The notes: generated by a model from the sequence alone, not told the origin. A DNA stretch of 64,000 nt from Rubricoccus marinus (GCF_002257665.1 NZ_MQWB01000001.1:556502-620501); one strand, 5' to 3'. Positions 51,994 through 60,440 are shown, counted from the first letter of the stretch. A program made the numbers and translations.

Positions 51994-52671
51994 ATGACCA
52001 CTCTCGGCCTCACCGGCGGCATCGGATCCGGCAAAACAGCGGCGGCCGCACGGCTCGCGGAAAAGCCCGGCGTCCGCATCGTCTTTGCAGACGACGTGGC
52101 AAAGCGGCTCATGGTGGAGGACCCCGCCGTGCGCGACGCCGTGCGCCAGCGGTTCGGCGCCGAAGCCTACCGCGAGGACGGCACGCTGGACCGCGCCCAC
52201 CTCGCCTCTCGTGTGTTCGGCGACGAGGTTGAACTCGCGGCGCTCAACGCCATCGTGCACCCCGCCGTACGCCGCGCGATGCTCGCCGCCATCGAAAGCG
52301 CCCGGGCCTCTGGCGTCCGCCTGCTCGTCTACGAAGCCGCGCTCATCTTCGAGACCGGCGCCGACCAGATCCTCGACCACGTGGCCGTTGTCGACGCGCC
52401 AGAGGCGGTCCGCATCCAACGGGCGACGGCCCGCGACGGCGCCACGCCGGAGGCCGTCCGCACCCGCATGGCCCGACAGATGGACCCGGCCGAGATGCGA
52501 CGCCGCGCTAATTCCGTTCTCGAAAACGGCGGGCCTGTGGCCGAACTGCACGCACAGGTAGATGCGCTCTACGAACGGCTCCTGTCGCCAGAGGCTTCGC
52601 CCGGTGCCTCTGGCGAGCCGCCCTCCGCGCCAGAGGCGTCCACCAGTTCCGAGAGCGGCACGATGCGGTAG
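51994..52671 (+). CDS. coaE: Dephospho-CoA kinase
   Basis: Last step of coenzyme A synthesis. 225 residues. P-loop LTGGIGSGKT at 6-15, DDVAKRLM, and LVYEAALIFETG, as in other CoaE. The core ends near residue 195; a 30-residue tail (LLSPEASPGASGEPPSAPEA...) made almost wholly of word-encoded peptides follows and overlaps the 3' end of the deacetylase gene on the other strand by about 100 bases. Start ATG 51994 gives the standard N-terminus. Confidence 0.94.
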   Translation: MTTLGLTGGIGSGKTAAAARLAEKPGVRIVFADDVAKRLMVEDPAVRDAVRQRFGAEAYREDGTLDRAHLASRVFGDEVELAALNAIVHPAVRRAMLAAIESARASGVRLLVYEAALIFETGADQILDHVAVVDAPEAVRIQRATARDGATPEAVRTRMARQMDPAEMRRRANSVLENGGPVAELHAQVDALYERLLSPEASPGASGEPPSAPEASTSSESGTMR

Positions 52672-53327
52672 CCGCGGCGCGCGAGCTCCGGGAGCACGCG
52701 ACGCAGGATTTCCGGCGCCTTTGTCCGGTCGCCGATGCCGTCGTGCAGCACGATCACGTCACCCGAGCGCACCTCGCGCAGGATGTGCCGTGCCTGCACG
52801 CCGACAAACGTGAGTTGCGGGTCGTTGGAATAGATGGAGCCCAGCGCGATCCGGTAGCCCTCCGCCTCGGCGGCTCTGAGCGCACGCCCATCGTAGAACC
52901 CCGTCGAGGGCCGGTACCACCGCGGCTCGCCAAAGGCCCGCAAGAGGCGGTCGGTCCGGGCGATGCTGCGGCGCAGTTGGGACTCGGAGAGCAGGATGCC
53001 CGCCATCGGTCCCCATCCGTGGTTCGCCACCTCGTGCCCCTCGTCCGCGATCCGGCGCGTGAGCGTGGGGTTGGCCTTTACGCGCTCGCCCATGAGGAAA
53101 AACGTGCCTCTGGCGCCGTGCTCGGCCAGGAGATCCAGGACCGCGTCGGTGTGGCCGGGCTCCGGTCCATCGTCGAACGTGATCGCGATCAGCGAGTCGC
53201 CAGAGGCCGGGACCGAGAACACCGCGCTCGGGCTCCGGCGGGCGACGGACTCCACGACGCCTCGCGATGGGATGCAGCCAGCGACTGCCAGCAAGAGGAG
53301 AAGGAGGAGCCTCTGGCGGAGGGGCAT
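52569..53327 (-). CDS. Polysaccharide deacetylase lipoprotein (NodB family)
   Basis: 252 residues. Signal MPLRQRLLLLLLLAVAGC with lipobox. The NodB domain shows ITFDDGPEPGHTD (catalytic and metal Asp), GTFFLMGERV, HEVANHGWGP with the His pair, RWYRPSTGFYD and VIVLHDGIG. Probably removes acetyl groups from peptidoglycan or an exopolysaccharide in the envelope. The C-terminal tail (SELVDASGAEGGSPEAPGEASG) is written by the same words as the coaE tail on the opposite strand. Confidence 0.9.
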   Translation of the reverse strand: MPLRQRLLLLLLLAVAGCIPSRGVVESVARRSPSAVFSVPASGDSLIAITFDDGPEPGHTDAVLDLLAEHGARGTFFLMGERVKANPTLTRRIADEGHEVANHGWGPMAGILLSESQLRRSIARTDRLLRAFGEPRWYRPSTGFYDGRALRAAEAEGYRIALGSIYSNDPQLTFVGVQARHILREVRSGDVIVLHDGIGDRTKAPEILRRVLPELARRGYRIVPLSELVDASGAEGGSPEAPGEASGDRSRS

Positions 53328-53472
53328 GAGAACGGCGCGTGGCGGCTGAGAAGTGGAGGGTACGGATGTGCGGCACGTGTGCGTTCCCCCTTTCCCGATG
53401 CCCTAAAGGCCGGACTGCAACCCTTTTCGGCCGTACGGCGTTGGGAACCGAGCCGGCGCCAGAGGCGGCGCC

Positions 53473-53480
53473 TAGTTTCC
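53473..53480 (+). promoter_or_regulatory. Putative -7 element for the choice-of-anchor-B gene
   Basis: TAGTTTCC (TAnnTTCC) lies 27 bases before the ATG at 53508, nine bases after a single word. Weaker match than the others. Confidence 0.35.
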
Positions 53481-53507
53481 ATGTCGACCCCCAGACTACC
53501 CTCCTAC

Positions 53508-54833
53508 ATGCGCAAGATTCTACTCTCGTCCCTCCTCACCGTCGGCCTGTTCGGCTGCAGCGGCACCCGCGATATGGGGGACATGACACCTCCGCCGCCA
53601 CCGGCGCCGACCGCACCAACCCAGGCTTCCTACGAGCCCATGGCGGAGTGCGACAACGGTAAAGCCGGGGAGTACGACTGCGGCTCCGTCGACCTCGTCT
53701 CCCACATCTCCGTTGAGGAGATGGGATCTGGCCGCGGCAACGACATCTGGGGCTGGACCGACAGCGAGACCGGCATCGAGTACGCCCTCGTCGGCATGGA
53801 CGACGGGACGGTCTTCGTTAGCCTGGAGAACCCCGCATCGCCCCTCAACCTCGGCAAGATGCCGACCACGACGGAGGCTTCCGTGTGGCGCGACCTCAAG
53901 ACCTACGCGGACCACGTCTTCGTCGGCAGCGAGGCGCCCGGCCACGGGATGCAGATCTTCGACCTCACGCGCCTCCGCGGCCTCTCCGCAGACCCCGCGC
54001 GGACGTTCGAGCCCGACGCGCTCTACGAAGGCTTCGGCAGCTCCCACAACATCGTGATGGATGAGGAGAGCGGCTTCGTCTACGGCGTCGGCGCGGTCTC
54101 CAACGGCGTCGGCACGACGCTCCCGGCCTCTTGCGGCCCCAAGGGCTTCCACGCCGTGGACGTGCGCGACCCGCAGAACCCGAAGTTCTCGACGTGCTTC
54201 TCGGACGCTGAGCGCGATGTCGCGCCCCGCTCCGGCCCCGGCTACACGCACGACGCGCAGTGCCTCGTGTACGACGGCCCCGACGCGGACTACACCGGCA
54301 AGCAGCTCTGCTTCGCCGCCAACGAGGACGTCGTGACCATCTTCGATGTCTCGGACAAGAGCAACGTGACCATCATCTCGATGGCGAACTACCCGCGTCA
54401 CGCCTACTCCCACCAGGGATGGCTGACCGAGGACCAGCGCTATTTCCTGCTCAACGACGAGCTGGATGAGATCAGCGGCAACTCGCCCACGCAGCGCACG
54501 CTCGTGTTCGACTTCGAGGACCTCGACAACCCCTCGTTCGCGTACGAGTGGGACTCCGGCCTCACGGTGATCGACCACAACAACTACATCCTGGGCGACT
54601 TCTCGTACCAGAGCAACTACAAGGCGGGTCTCCGCATCATCGACGTCTCCAAGGTTGCTGAGGGCACGCTGACGGAGGCGGCGTTCTTCGACACGTTCCC
54701 GCAGGGCCAGGACGTCCAGTTCGGCGGGCAGTGGAGCAACTTCCCGTACTTCGACAGCGGCCTCGTGATCGCGAACGACAGCCAGAACGGCCTGTTCGTG
54801 CTCAAGCCCAACCTCGACGGGCCGAGCCTCTAA
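53508..54833 (+). CDS. Choice-of-anchor B family lipoprotein
   Basis: 441 residues. Lipoprotein signal MRKILLSSLLTVGLFGC (an ATG nine codons upstream is possible). The mature part is a LVIVD/beta-propeller-like chain: DIWGWTDSETGIEYALVGMDDGT, VWRDLKTYADHVFVGSEAPGHGMQIFDLTRLR, SSHNIVMDEESGFVYGVGA, GYTHDAQCLVYDGPD, HQGWLTEDQRYFLLNDELDE and GLRIIDVSK, all typical of this family. Function unknown; a surface or periplasmic protein. The gene body has no repeat word over 1.3 kb. Confidence 0.87.
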   Translation: MRKILLSSLLTVGLFGCSGTRDMGDMTPPPPPAPTAPTQASYEPMAECDNGKAGEYDCGSVDLVSHISVEEMGSGRGNDIWGWTDSETGIEYALVGMDDGTVFVSLENPASPLNLGKMPTTTEASVWRDLKTYADHVFVGSEAPGHGMQIFDLTRLRGLSADPARTFEPDALYEGFGSSHNIVMDEESGFVYGVGAVSNGVGTTLPASCGPKGFHAVDVRDPQNPKFSTCFSDAERDVAPRSGPGYTHDAQCLVYDGPDADYTGKQLCFAANEDVVTIFDVSDKSNVTIISMANYPRHAYSHQGWLTEDQRYFLLNDELDEISGNSPTQRTLVFDFEDLDNPSFAYEWDSGLTVIDHNNYILGDFSYQSNYKAGLRIIDVSKVAEGTLTEAAFFDTFPQGQDVQFGGQWSNFPYFDSGLVIANDSQNGLFVLKPNLDGPSL

Positions 54834-54876
54834 GCACCTCTGGCGGCGGGCCTCCGTGCCCGTCGCGTCAGGTCTC

Positions 54877-54913
54877 AACGCCTCTGGCGGGTCCGTCCCG
54901 CCAGAGGCGTTTT
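54877..54913 (+). terminator. Word-based rho-independent terminator
   Basis: AACGCCTCTGGCGGG and CCCGCCAGAGGCGTT pair over 15 bases with loop TCCGT, ending in GTTTTG. It lies 43 bases after the choice-of-anchor-B stop. A clear case of the word used as terminator stem. Confidence 0.75.
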
Positions 54914-55004
54914 GCGTAGGGGGAGGCGCGTTTGGGGTGGCCTCTGGCGAACCGCTCGCGCCAGAGGCGGGTAGGAAGCGTCCTCTCTCACTTCCCCTCT
55001 CCCC

Positions 55005-56141
55005 ATGACGGTCACCGGATACGGCACCGCCGACCCCCAAACCCCTCTCGCCCCCGTCCAGTTCGAGCGCCCGGACGTCCGCGCAGGCGAGGTCGCAATC
55101 GAGGTCACGCATTGCGGCGTGTGCCACTCCGACGTTCACCAGTGCCACGACGACTGGGGCAACACGGTCTGGCCGTGCGTCCCGGGCCACGAGGTCGTCG
55201 GGCGCGTCACGTCGGTCGGCGATGGCGTGACGGCGTTCGCCGAGGGCGACATCGTGGGCGTGGGCTGCATGGTCAACTCGTGCCAGACCTGCGAGCCCTG
55301 CAAAGCCGGCGAGGAGCAGTACTGCACGGGCCCCCGCGGCGCGACGCTGACCTACAACGGCCCGACCAAGCCCGACGGCACGAACACCTACGGCGGCTAC
55401 TCCACCGACATCGTCTGCCGCGAGGAGTTCGTCCTCCGCATCCCCGACGCCATCGACCCGGCCGAGGCCGCGCCGATCCTGTGTGCGGGCGTCACGACGT
55501 ACGCGCCGCTCCGGCAGCACAAGGTGGGCAAGGACACCCGGATGGCCGTCGCGGGCGTCGGCGGGCTGGGCCACATGGCGATCCAGATCGCGAAGGCGAT
55601 GGGCGCCCACGTCACCGCGCTCACCACGAGCCCCGGCAAAACCGACGACATCAAGGCGCTCGGCGCCGACGAGGTGATCGTGATGTCAGACATCCCGGCG
55701 CTCGGCAAGGCGCAGGCGTCGTTCGAGCTCATCCTCTCCACGATCCCCTACGCGCACGACGTGGAGGCGTACCTCAACCTCGTCGCGCACGACGGCGTGC
55801 TGCACTTCGTGGGCAACTTCATCCCCACGACGGTCGCGTTCATGCCCATGCTGTTCCAGCGGCGGACCATGACCGGCTCACTTATCGGCGGCGTGGAGCA
55901 GACGCAAGAGGTCCTGGATTTCTGCGCCGAGCACGGCATCCGCCCGGAGATCAAGACCATCGCAATGGACGAGATCAACGAGGCGTTCCGCCGCGTGATC
56001 GACGAGGACATTCGCTTTCGCCACGTGATCGACATGGACACGCTCCGCAAGGCTGAGCCCTCTGGCGCGACGAAGCTGGATGCGCCCGTCCGCGGCCTTC
56101 CCGAGGACGGCGGCAACGCGCCAGAGGCCGCGAAGAGCTAG
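55005..56141 (+). CDS. Zinc-dependent NAD(P) alcohol dehydrogenase (cinnamyl-alcohol type)
   Basis: 378 residues, MDR superfamily. Catalytic zinc ligands: Cys in THCGVCHSDVH, GHEVVG, and a later Cys in LCAGVTTYAPL. Structural zinc cysteines are in CQTCEPCKAGEEQYC. NADP fold MAVAGVGGLGHMAIQIAKAMGA. This matches the YahK/AdhA-like aldehyde reductases. The core ends with FRHVIDMDTL; a 22-residue tail with PSGATKLD and GNAPEAAKS comes from two repeat words. The core itself is word-free. Leader TCTCACTTCCCC resembles that of the SDR gene at 7754. Confidence 0.92.
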   Translation: MTVTGYGTADPQTPLAPVQFERPDVRAGEVAIEVTHCGVCHSDVHQCHDDWGNTVWPCVPGHEVVGRVTSVGDGVTAFAEGDIVGVGCMVNSCQTCEPCKAGEEQYCTGPRGATLTYNGPTKPDGTNTYGGYSTDIVCREEFVLRIPDAIDPAEAAPILCAGVTTYAPLRQHKVGKDTRMAVAGVGGLGHMAIQIAKAMGAHVTALTTSPGKTDDIKALGADEVIVMSDIPALGKAQASFELILSTIPYAHDVEAYLNLVAHDGVLHFVGNFIPTTVAFMPMLFQRRTMTGSLIGGVEQTQEVLDFCAEHGIRPEIKTIAMDEINEAFRRVIDEDIRFRHVIDMDTLRKAEPSGATKLDAPVRGLPEDGGNAPEAAKS

Positions 56142-56146
56142 GCCAC

Positions 56147-56185
56147 AGCCTCTGGCGCCGGGGCTCTCTTCTGGCGCCAGAGGCT
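56147..56185 (+). terminator. Word hairpin after the alcohol dehydrogenase
   Basis: AGCCTCTGGCGCC and GGCGCCAGAGGCT pair over 13 bases around a 13-base loop, five bases after the stop. No strong T-run. Confidence 0.55.
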
Positions 56186-56203
56186 TGGCCCGTTCCCATT
56201 CTG

Positions 56204-56248
56204 ACCTACGACGTCCCCTCTCCCTCCGGGAGAGGGACAGGGTGAGGG
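56204..56248. repeat. Left inverted repeat of the DUF559 cassette
   Basis: 45 bases, 43 identical to the complement of 56621-56665. It contains the stop codon and the last codons (PHPVPLPEGEGTS) of the DUF559 gene. Confidence 0.85.
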
Positions 56249-56601
56249 AGCGCATGCGAAGCCGCCGCACCGAGGATCGCCGCAACGGTGGCTTCAGGCT
56301 GCTCGAACGCATCGGCGTTCGCGAACCGGAGGACCGTCACGCCAGAGGCTTCGATGCGCCTCTGGCGTTCTGCGTCGTAGCTGGCGCGGGCCGGGTCGTC
56401 ATGAACAGAGCCGTCCAGTTCTAGGGCGAGGCGAGCGCGGTGGCAGTAGAAATCGACGATGTACCCCTGCAGCGGGTGCTGCCGGCGGAATTTGAGCGAG
56501 GCGAGGCGGCGGTCTCGCAGGATCGTCCAGAGCTTGCGTTCGGCCTTGGTTTGCTGCTTTCGTAGCTCTCTCCGGAAGTGAAGGGGATCGAGTCGGCCCA
56601 T
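56206..56601 (-). CDS. DUF559 (Vsr-like, endonuclease-fold) protein
   Basis: 131 residues. The family core is LRKQQTKAERKLWTILRDRRLASLKFRRQHPLQGYIVDFYCHRARLALELDG, with Asp50 and Glu61-Leu-Asp63 at the positions expected for a restriction-endonuclease-like active site, then DAERQRRIEASGVTVLRFAN. DUF559 proteins are related to very-short-patch repair nucleases but their role is unproved. The last 13 residues are encoded by the left inverted repeat. I use ATG 56601; the frame is open further upstream through the right repeat. Two repeat words occur in the gene, so it has been in this genome for some time. Confidence 0.82.
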   Translation of the reverse strand: MGRLDPLHFRRELRKQQTKAERKLWTILRDRRLASLKFRRQHPLQGYIVDFYCHRARLALELDGSVHDDPARASYDAERQRRIEASGVTVLRFANADAFEQPEATVAAILGAAASHALPHPVPLPEGEGTS

Positions 56602-56620
56602 GGGTTGGCTCTCGGGATGG

Positions 56621-56665
56621 CCCTCACCCTGTCCCTCTCCCAGGGGGAGAGGGGACGTCGTAGGT
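56621..56665. repeat. Right inverted repeat of the DUF559 cassette
   Basis: Reads CCCTCACCCTGTCCCTCTCC at its left end on the plus strand. It carries the DUF559 promoter region on the minus strand. Confidence 0.85.
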
Positions 56666-56744
56666 GAGGGCTGGATATCCTCTGGCGCCAGCGGCTGCAA
56701 TGCGCTCTGCCGGCTTTGGCGCAATGGCGACGCTCCGCCAGAGG

Positions 56745-57134
56745 CTACAGCGCGACGATCACGTCCTGAAGCCTCTGGCGGACCTCCTGCGCGACGGCGC
56801 CGAGCGCGTCGTTCTCGATGGCGGCCATGCTCGCGACCGGGTCTACCGCCGAGACCTCCGTCTTGCCCTCGCCCACATCGCGGAGGATGACGTTGCACGG
56901 CAGCATCGCGCCGATGCGCGGCTCGGCCTGGACGGCTTTGTGCGCCAGAGGCGGGTTGCACGCGCCGAGGATGCGGTAGGCGGGGATGTCCACGTCCAGC
57001 TTCTTTTTGAACGTGGCCGCCATGTCGATCTCGGTGAGGACGCCGAAGCCGGCGTCGGCGAGCGCCTCGCGGGTGCGGGCATCGGCGGTGGCGAAGTCGG
57101 CGTCGAGGGTGCGGGAGAAGGTGTAGTCAGACAT
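56745..57134 (-). CDS. Single-domain DUF302 protein
   Basis: 129 residues, probably cytosolic (no signal). FATADARTREALADAGFGVLTEIDMAATFKKKLD, RILGACNPPLAHKAVQAEPRIGAMLPCNVILRD and DPVASMAAIEN cover the whole DUF302 fold. The ACNP and LPCNV cysteines are common in this branch, which is often found near metal or sulfur genes. Unlike the tandem lipoprotein at 16794 it has one domain. It lies just upstream of the copper-related genes but in a separate unit. Confidence 0.88.
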   Translation of the reverse strand: MSDYTFSRTLDADFATADARTREALADAGFGVLTEIDMAATFKKKLDVDIPAYRILGACNPPLAHKAVQAEPRIGAMLPCNVILRDVGEGKTEVSAVDPVASMAAIENDALGAVAQEVRQRLQDVIVAL

Positions 57135-57157
57135 GAGGGCGATGTGGAAAGAGGAAC

Positions 57158-57177
57158 GGCCTCTGGCGCCAGAGGCC
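57158..57177. terminator. Word palindrome ending in the stop codon of the sialidase-fold gene
   Basis: GGCCTCTGGCGCCAGAGGCC, perfect over 20 bases. Its last base is the final base of the minus-strand TAG stop. Confidence 0.6.
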
Positions 57178-58412
57178 TAGAGCTGAACGCGGGCGGTGCG
57201 GAGCGGGACCGCTGCGGATGGGTCCGTCCACGCGACGAGGACGCCGTCGCCTGCGGCGACGATCCGGGGGATGCCGCTGGCGCGCGAGCCGTCCATGCGC
57301 GCGACCTCGACGGCGTCTCGCGCGGCGCCAGAGGGGGAGACGCGCTGCACAAACAAAACTGCCTCGTCGCCTGAGGTGCCGAGCCAGCTCACGGCGGCGT
57401 CGCCAGAGGCGATAAAAGCGACACCGACGCGCCCGAGCGGCGCGCTTCGGTCCAGCGTGGCGGCCTCACCCCACGTCGCGCCGGAATCGCGCGAGAACGC
57501 GAGGCGCACGCGGGCGCTGTCGCCCGCGGCGGTAAACCACGCGAGCGCGACGGAGGCGCCTCTGGCGCTCAGCGCCGGGCCGTTGACGGGGCACCCGTTG
57601 ATGGTCCATCCGTCGGCGTGGGGAACGATGGGCGAGGTCCACGCGCCGTCTACCATCCGAACCACGGCGACGTCTCGGACCTCCGCTTCGCTGCGGTCGC
57701 GGTAGGCGACGAGTGGGCCCTCAGGAGTGGAGACGATCGCGGTCGGGCAGCAGTCGCAGGTGCGCACGTCGAGCACGGCGTCGCCTCGGCGCTCGCCAGA
57801 GGCGGTCAGCATGGCGTAGCGGAGCGACATCGCGCCCGCGTGATCGCCGTCGTGGCCGCCGGACTGCGCGCGGCCGTCAAGCCAGACCACGCCGGCGCTG
57901 CTGTTCGCCAGAGGTGCGACGGAAACGAAGCCGTGCTCGGCGGGCATGCCGTCGTCGTGGAGGAGCGCCGCTGGCGTCCACACGCGACCGTTGCCGACGC
58001 TCGCGGCGGCGTCGTAGGCGTACGGGGAGTCGCCGCGGGGGTGCATCGGCAGCGTGTGCGCGAGCAGAAGCGACTCGCTAATGGGGATCACGCCGGGGGT
58101 GTCGGCCCAGTTGACGAACCAGTCATCGCCGCTGGCGGCGGTCTCGGGCGTAGACCAAGCGGCATCGCGCCAGAAGCTGTAGCGAAGCGCGTGGCCGTCC
58201 GCACCGCGCGTGGTGTCGGGCTCGGTCCACGAGAGGAGCGGCGTACCGCCGGGCGTGGCACTCAGGCGGGGGCGCCCGCTGTCCGCGCCCGCTGGGACGC
58301 TGATCTCCGTCACGGCAGGACTCGTAGCCTCTGGCGAGTCGCCGGAGGTGGACGTCGGATCGGCGCAGCCGGCGAGGAGGGCCAGCGCCAGAGGCAGAAG
58401 GAATGCGCGCAT
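57177..58412 (-). CDS. Sialidase-fold (BNR-like) lipoprotein with CDCC motif
   Basis: 411 residues. Signal MRAFLLPLALALLAGC with lipobox. Propeller-type repeats occur: GTPLLSWTEPDTTRGADG, AGVVWLDGRAQSGG, VALAWFTAAGDSARVRLAFSRDSGATWGEA and DGVLVAWTDPS; the SRDSGATWGE piece is an Asp-box. A cysteine cluster VRTCDCCPTAI and NGCPVNGP are constant in a group of such proteins in marine bacteria. No sialidase arginine triad is recognisable, so enzymatic activity is doubtful. A role in metal or heme binding by the CDCC cluster is possible. Confidence 0.75.
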   Translation of the reverse strand: MRAFLLPLALALLAGCADPTSTSGDSPEATSPAVTEISVPAGADSGRPRLSATPGGTPLLSWTEPDTTRGADGHALRYSFWRDAAWSTPETAASGDDWFVNWADTPGVIPISESLLLAHTLPMHPRGDSPYAYDAAASVGNGRVWTPAALLHDDGMPAEHGFVSVAPLANSSAGVVWLDGRAQSGGHDGDHAGAMSLRYAMLTASGERRGDAVLDVRTCDCCPTAIVSTPEGPLVAYRDRSEAEVRDVAVVRMVDGAWTSPIVPHADGWTINGCPVNGPALSARGASVALAWFTAAGDSARVRLAFSRDSGATWGEAATLDRSAPLGRVGVAFIASGDAAVSWLGTSGDEAVLFVQRVSPSGAARDAVEVARMDGSRASGIPRIVAAGDGVLVAWTDPSAAVPLRTARVQL

Positions 58413-58520
58413 GGCGTAGGATAGTGCGGTGCGCAGCCCCCGCGTGCTACGCGATGGCGAGAGGGCCTCTGGCGTGCACGGGCCGATCGGGTACAGGCGC
58501 GAGGGCGCGCGTCCGAGATG

Positions 58521-59831
58521 CTAGCCGCCCGGTTCCTCTCCGGGCCACACCACACGCTCCGCTTCGGGGATGACGTTGGCGTCGTGCGCTTCCAGCCACC
58601 TCATCACGGGCCCGGCGGTGAGGCCGTGAAGCACGATGGAGACGAGGATCGCGAATGAGGCGGTCGCCCAGAGCACGTCCATGCCCTCGAAGTCCGCGTG
58701 GCTCTGGCCGTAGGCGAGGTAGTAGAGCGTGCCCATGCCCCGGATGCCCAGGAACGCGACGGCCCAGCGCCCCGCCCACGGCAGACCGCACCCCACCTGC
58801 GCCACGATCCCCGCCAGAGGCCGCACGACAAGGATCACCGCCAGCCCTACGAACGCGGCCGGCCACGTCAGCGCCGCGAGCACGCCAGAGGCCAGGAGGC
58901 CGCCGAAGCCCAGCAGCATGCCCACCAAGACGACCTGCTCGATCTGGTCGATAAAGTGGTGCGAGCGCTCGTGGTAGTCGCTCGCGGATTCCCTCTGGCG
59001 CGCGGCCACGGCGCCCGCGAAAACGGCCAGGAAGCCGTATCCCTCGGCCATCTCGGCCAGGCCGTAGGCCGCCAGAAGCGTCCCCATCACGACGAGCCCC
59101 TCGTTGGTCCCGCCCTCCGATTCGTCGTCGGCGTGGTTGTCGTCGCCGGTCTCGGTCGAACGGTCGAACACCCACCAGCCGCCAAACCGGCCCACGGCAA
59201 CGCCGACCACGAGGCCCGCGCCGACGCGCCAGAGGACGTCCACCGCCGCCCACTCGGCGAGCCACGGGCCGAGGCCGCTGGCGCCCGCGGCGGCGATCGC
59301 GAGGTAGGTAAAAGGGAACGCGAGGCCGTCGTTGAGGCCGGCCTCGACGGTGAGCCCGAAGCGGACATCGTCGCGCTCATTCTCGCCGGGCGGGCCGACC
59401 TGCACGCTGCGCGCGAGGACAGGGTCGGTGGGGGAGAGCGACGCGGCGAGGAGAAGCGCGGCCGCTGGCGCGAGGCCGAGCCACGCCCAGCCGAGAAGGG
59501 AGACGGCGAGGATCGAGAGCGGCATCGTCACCGCCAGGAGCGGCCACACGTCGCGCCACCCGCGCCCGAACGGGCGGTCGATGGCGAGGCCCGCACCGGC
59601 GAGCGAGACGATCACGATAAACTCCGTGAGGTACTCTGCCGCGAGCGTGTGCGCCTCGTTCCCGACGGGATCGAGGAGGGGCAGCCCGAGCGGGAGCGCG
59701 AACGCGGCCCATCCCAGCCCGACGTACAGCATCGGCAGGGAGATGGGCAGGCGCCGCAGCCACGGCTGAAGCGCGACGGCGCCCCAGAGCCCGATCCCGA
59801 GGAGCACAAAGCTGACGATGCGTGGGTCCAT
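58521..59831 (-). CDS. CPA1-family sodium/proton antiporter (NhaP type)
   Basis: 436 residues, about twelve helices. Signature residues: LAASLSPTDPVLARSVQVG and VEAGLNDGLAFPFTYLA, with the ND pair typical of electroneutral CPA1 exchangers, and LGIRGMGTLYYLAYG near the end. A charged cytosolic loop (STETGDDNHADDESEGGTNEG) lies in the middle. It should handle Na+ or K+ and pH balance, suitable for a marine organism. Start ATG 59831 fits the first helix. Confidence 0.9.
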   Translation of the reverse strand: MDPRIVSFVLLGIGLWGAVALQPWLRRLPISLPMLYVGLGWAAFALPLGLPLLDPVGNEAHTLAAEYLTEFIVIVSLAGAGLAIDRPFGRGWRDVWPLLAVTMPLSILAVSLLGWAWLGLAPAAALLLAASLSPTDPVLARSVQVGPPGENERDDVRFGLTVEAGLNDGLAFPFTYLAIAAAGASGLGPWLAEWAAVDVLWRVGAGLVVGVAVGRFGGWWVFDRSTETGDDNHADDESEGGTNEGLVVMGTLLAAYGLAEMAEGYGFLAVFAGAVAARQRESASDYHERSHHFIDQIEQVVLVGMLLGFGGLLASGVLAALTWPAAFVGLAVILVVRPLAGIVAQVGCGLPWAGRWAVAFLGIRGMGTLYYLAYGQSHADFEGMDVLWATASFAILVSIVLHGLTAGPVMRWLEAHDANVIPEAERVVWPGEEPGG

Positions 59832-59870
59832 TGGCGCTCAACCCCCGGGCAACGTGCAGGGTTCACGCGC

Positions 59871-59888
59871 GCCTCTGGCGCCAGAGGC
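59871..59888. terminator. Word palindrome between DUF305 and the antiporter
   Basis: GCCTCTGGCGCCAGAGGC, whose last base is also the last base of the DUF305 stop (minus strand), 40 bases before the antiporter start. Confidence 0.6.
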
Positions 59889-60343
59889 TACTGGCCCTCC
59901 AACTCCGCGATCAGCGCCTCCATCTCGGCGATCTCGCGCCGCTGCGCCTCAATGATCTCGTCGGCGAGCTGGCGCACGCGCGGGTCGCGGATCTCGGCGC
60001 GCGTGCTGGTGAGGATGGCGATGGAGTGGTGCGGGATCATCGCCTTCATCCACGCCACGTCCTCAACGGTCTGCTGGCTCCGCGCGAGCCACAGCCCGCC
60101 CGCGAAGAGGAGGGCTGCTCCGGCGAAGATGGCGACGTTCTTCTTCGCGTCCGTGTACATCCCGAGCATGAACGCCAGCATCACGACCGCCATCGCGGCG
60201 CCCATGTAGACGGCCATGAACGCTTTCGTACTGCTCCACCAGATGTGATCGGCGGCGTAGACGGTGGAGTACATAAGCGCGAGCATCACCAGCGTGGAGG
60301 TGATGATCATGGCGAAAAAGCGGACGTAGGAGGAGCCTTTCAT
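59888..60343 (-). CDS. Membrane DUF305 protein
   Basis: 151 residues. Three hydrophobic segments (FAMIITSTLVMLALMYSTVY, AVYMGAAMAVVMLAFMLGM, VAIFAGAALLFAGGLWLA) precede a DUF305-type helix bundle with WMKAMIPHHSIAILTSTRAEIRDPRVRQLADEIIEAQRREIAEMEALI. The Met/His-rich MIPHHS motif is suited to copper binding in this family. It lies near the copper genes but is separated by a repeat element, so regulation in common is uncertain. Confidence 0.85.
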   Translation of the reverse strand: MKGSSYVRFFAMIITSTLVMLALMYSTVYAADHIWWSSTKAFMAVYMGAAMAVVMLAFMLGMYTDAKKNVAIFAGAALLFAGGLWLARSQQTVEDVAWMKAMIPHHSIAILTSTRAEIRDPRVRQLADEIIEAQRREIAEMEALIAELEGQ

Positions 60344-60440
60344 GAGAGGAAGAGGGGACTTAGGAGAGCTACGGGTTGGACCCCGCTCTAGAGTTCCCGC
60401 GAGGGCGAGGTCGCCAGAGGCGCCGCCCTACCAAAACAGG

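Larger units (their letters stand above)
56204..56665. mobile_element. 462-base DUF559 cassette bounded by 45-base inverted repeats
   Basis: Left end 56204-56248 and right end 56621-56665 are inverted copies of one 45-base sequence with only two mismatches. Each end starts ACCTACGACGTCCCCTCTCC and contains its own small palindrome (CTCTCCC...GGGAGAG), then ACAGGGTGAGGG. The DUF559 gene fills the space exactly: its stop codon lies in the left repeat and its ATG lies 20 bases inside the right one. No target-site duplication is evident and no transposase is present. Inferred to be a miniature mobile unit or REP-like unit with its own nuclease. Confidence 0.6.
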
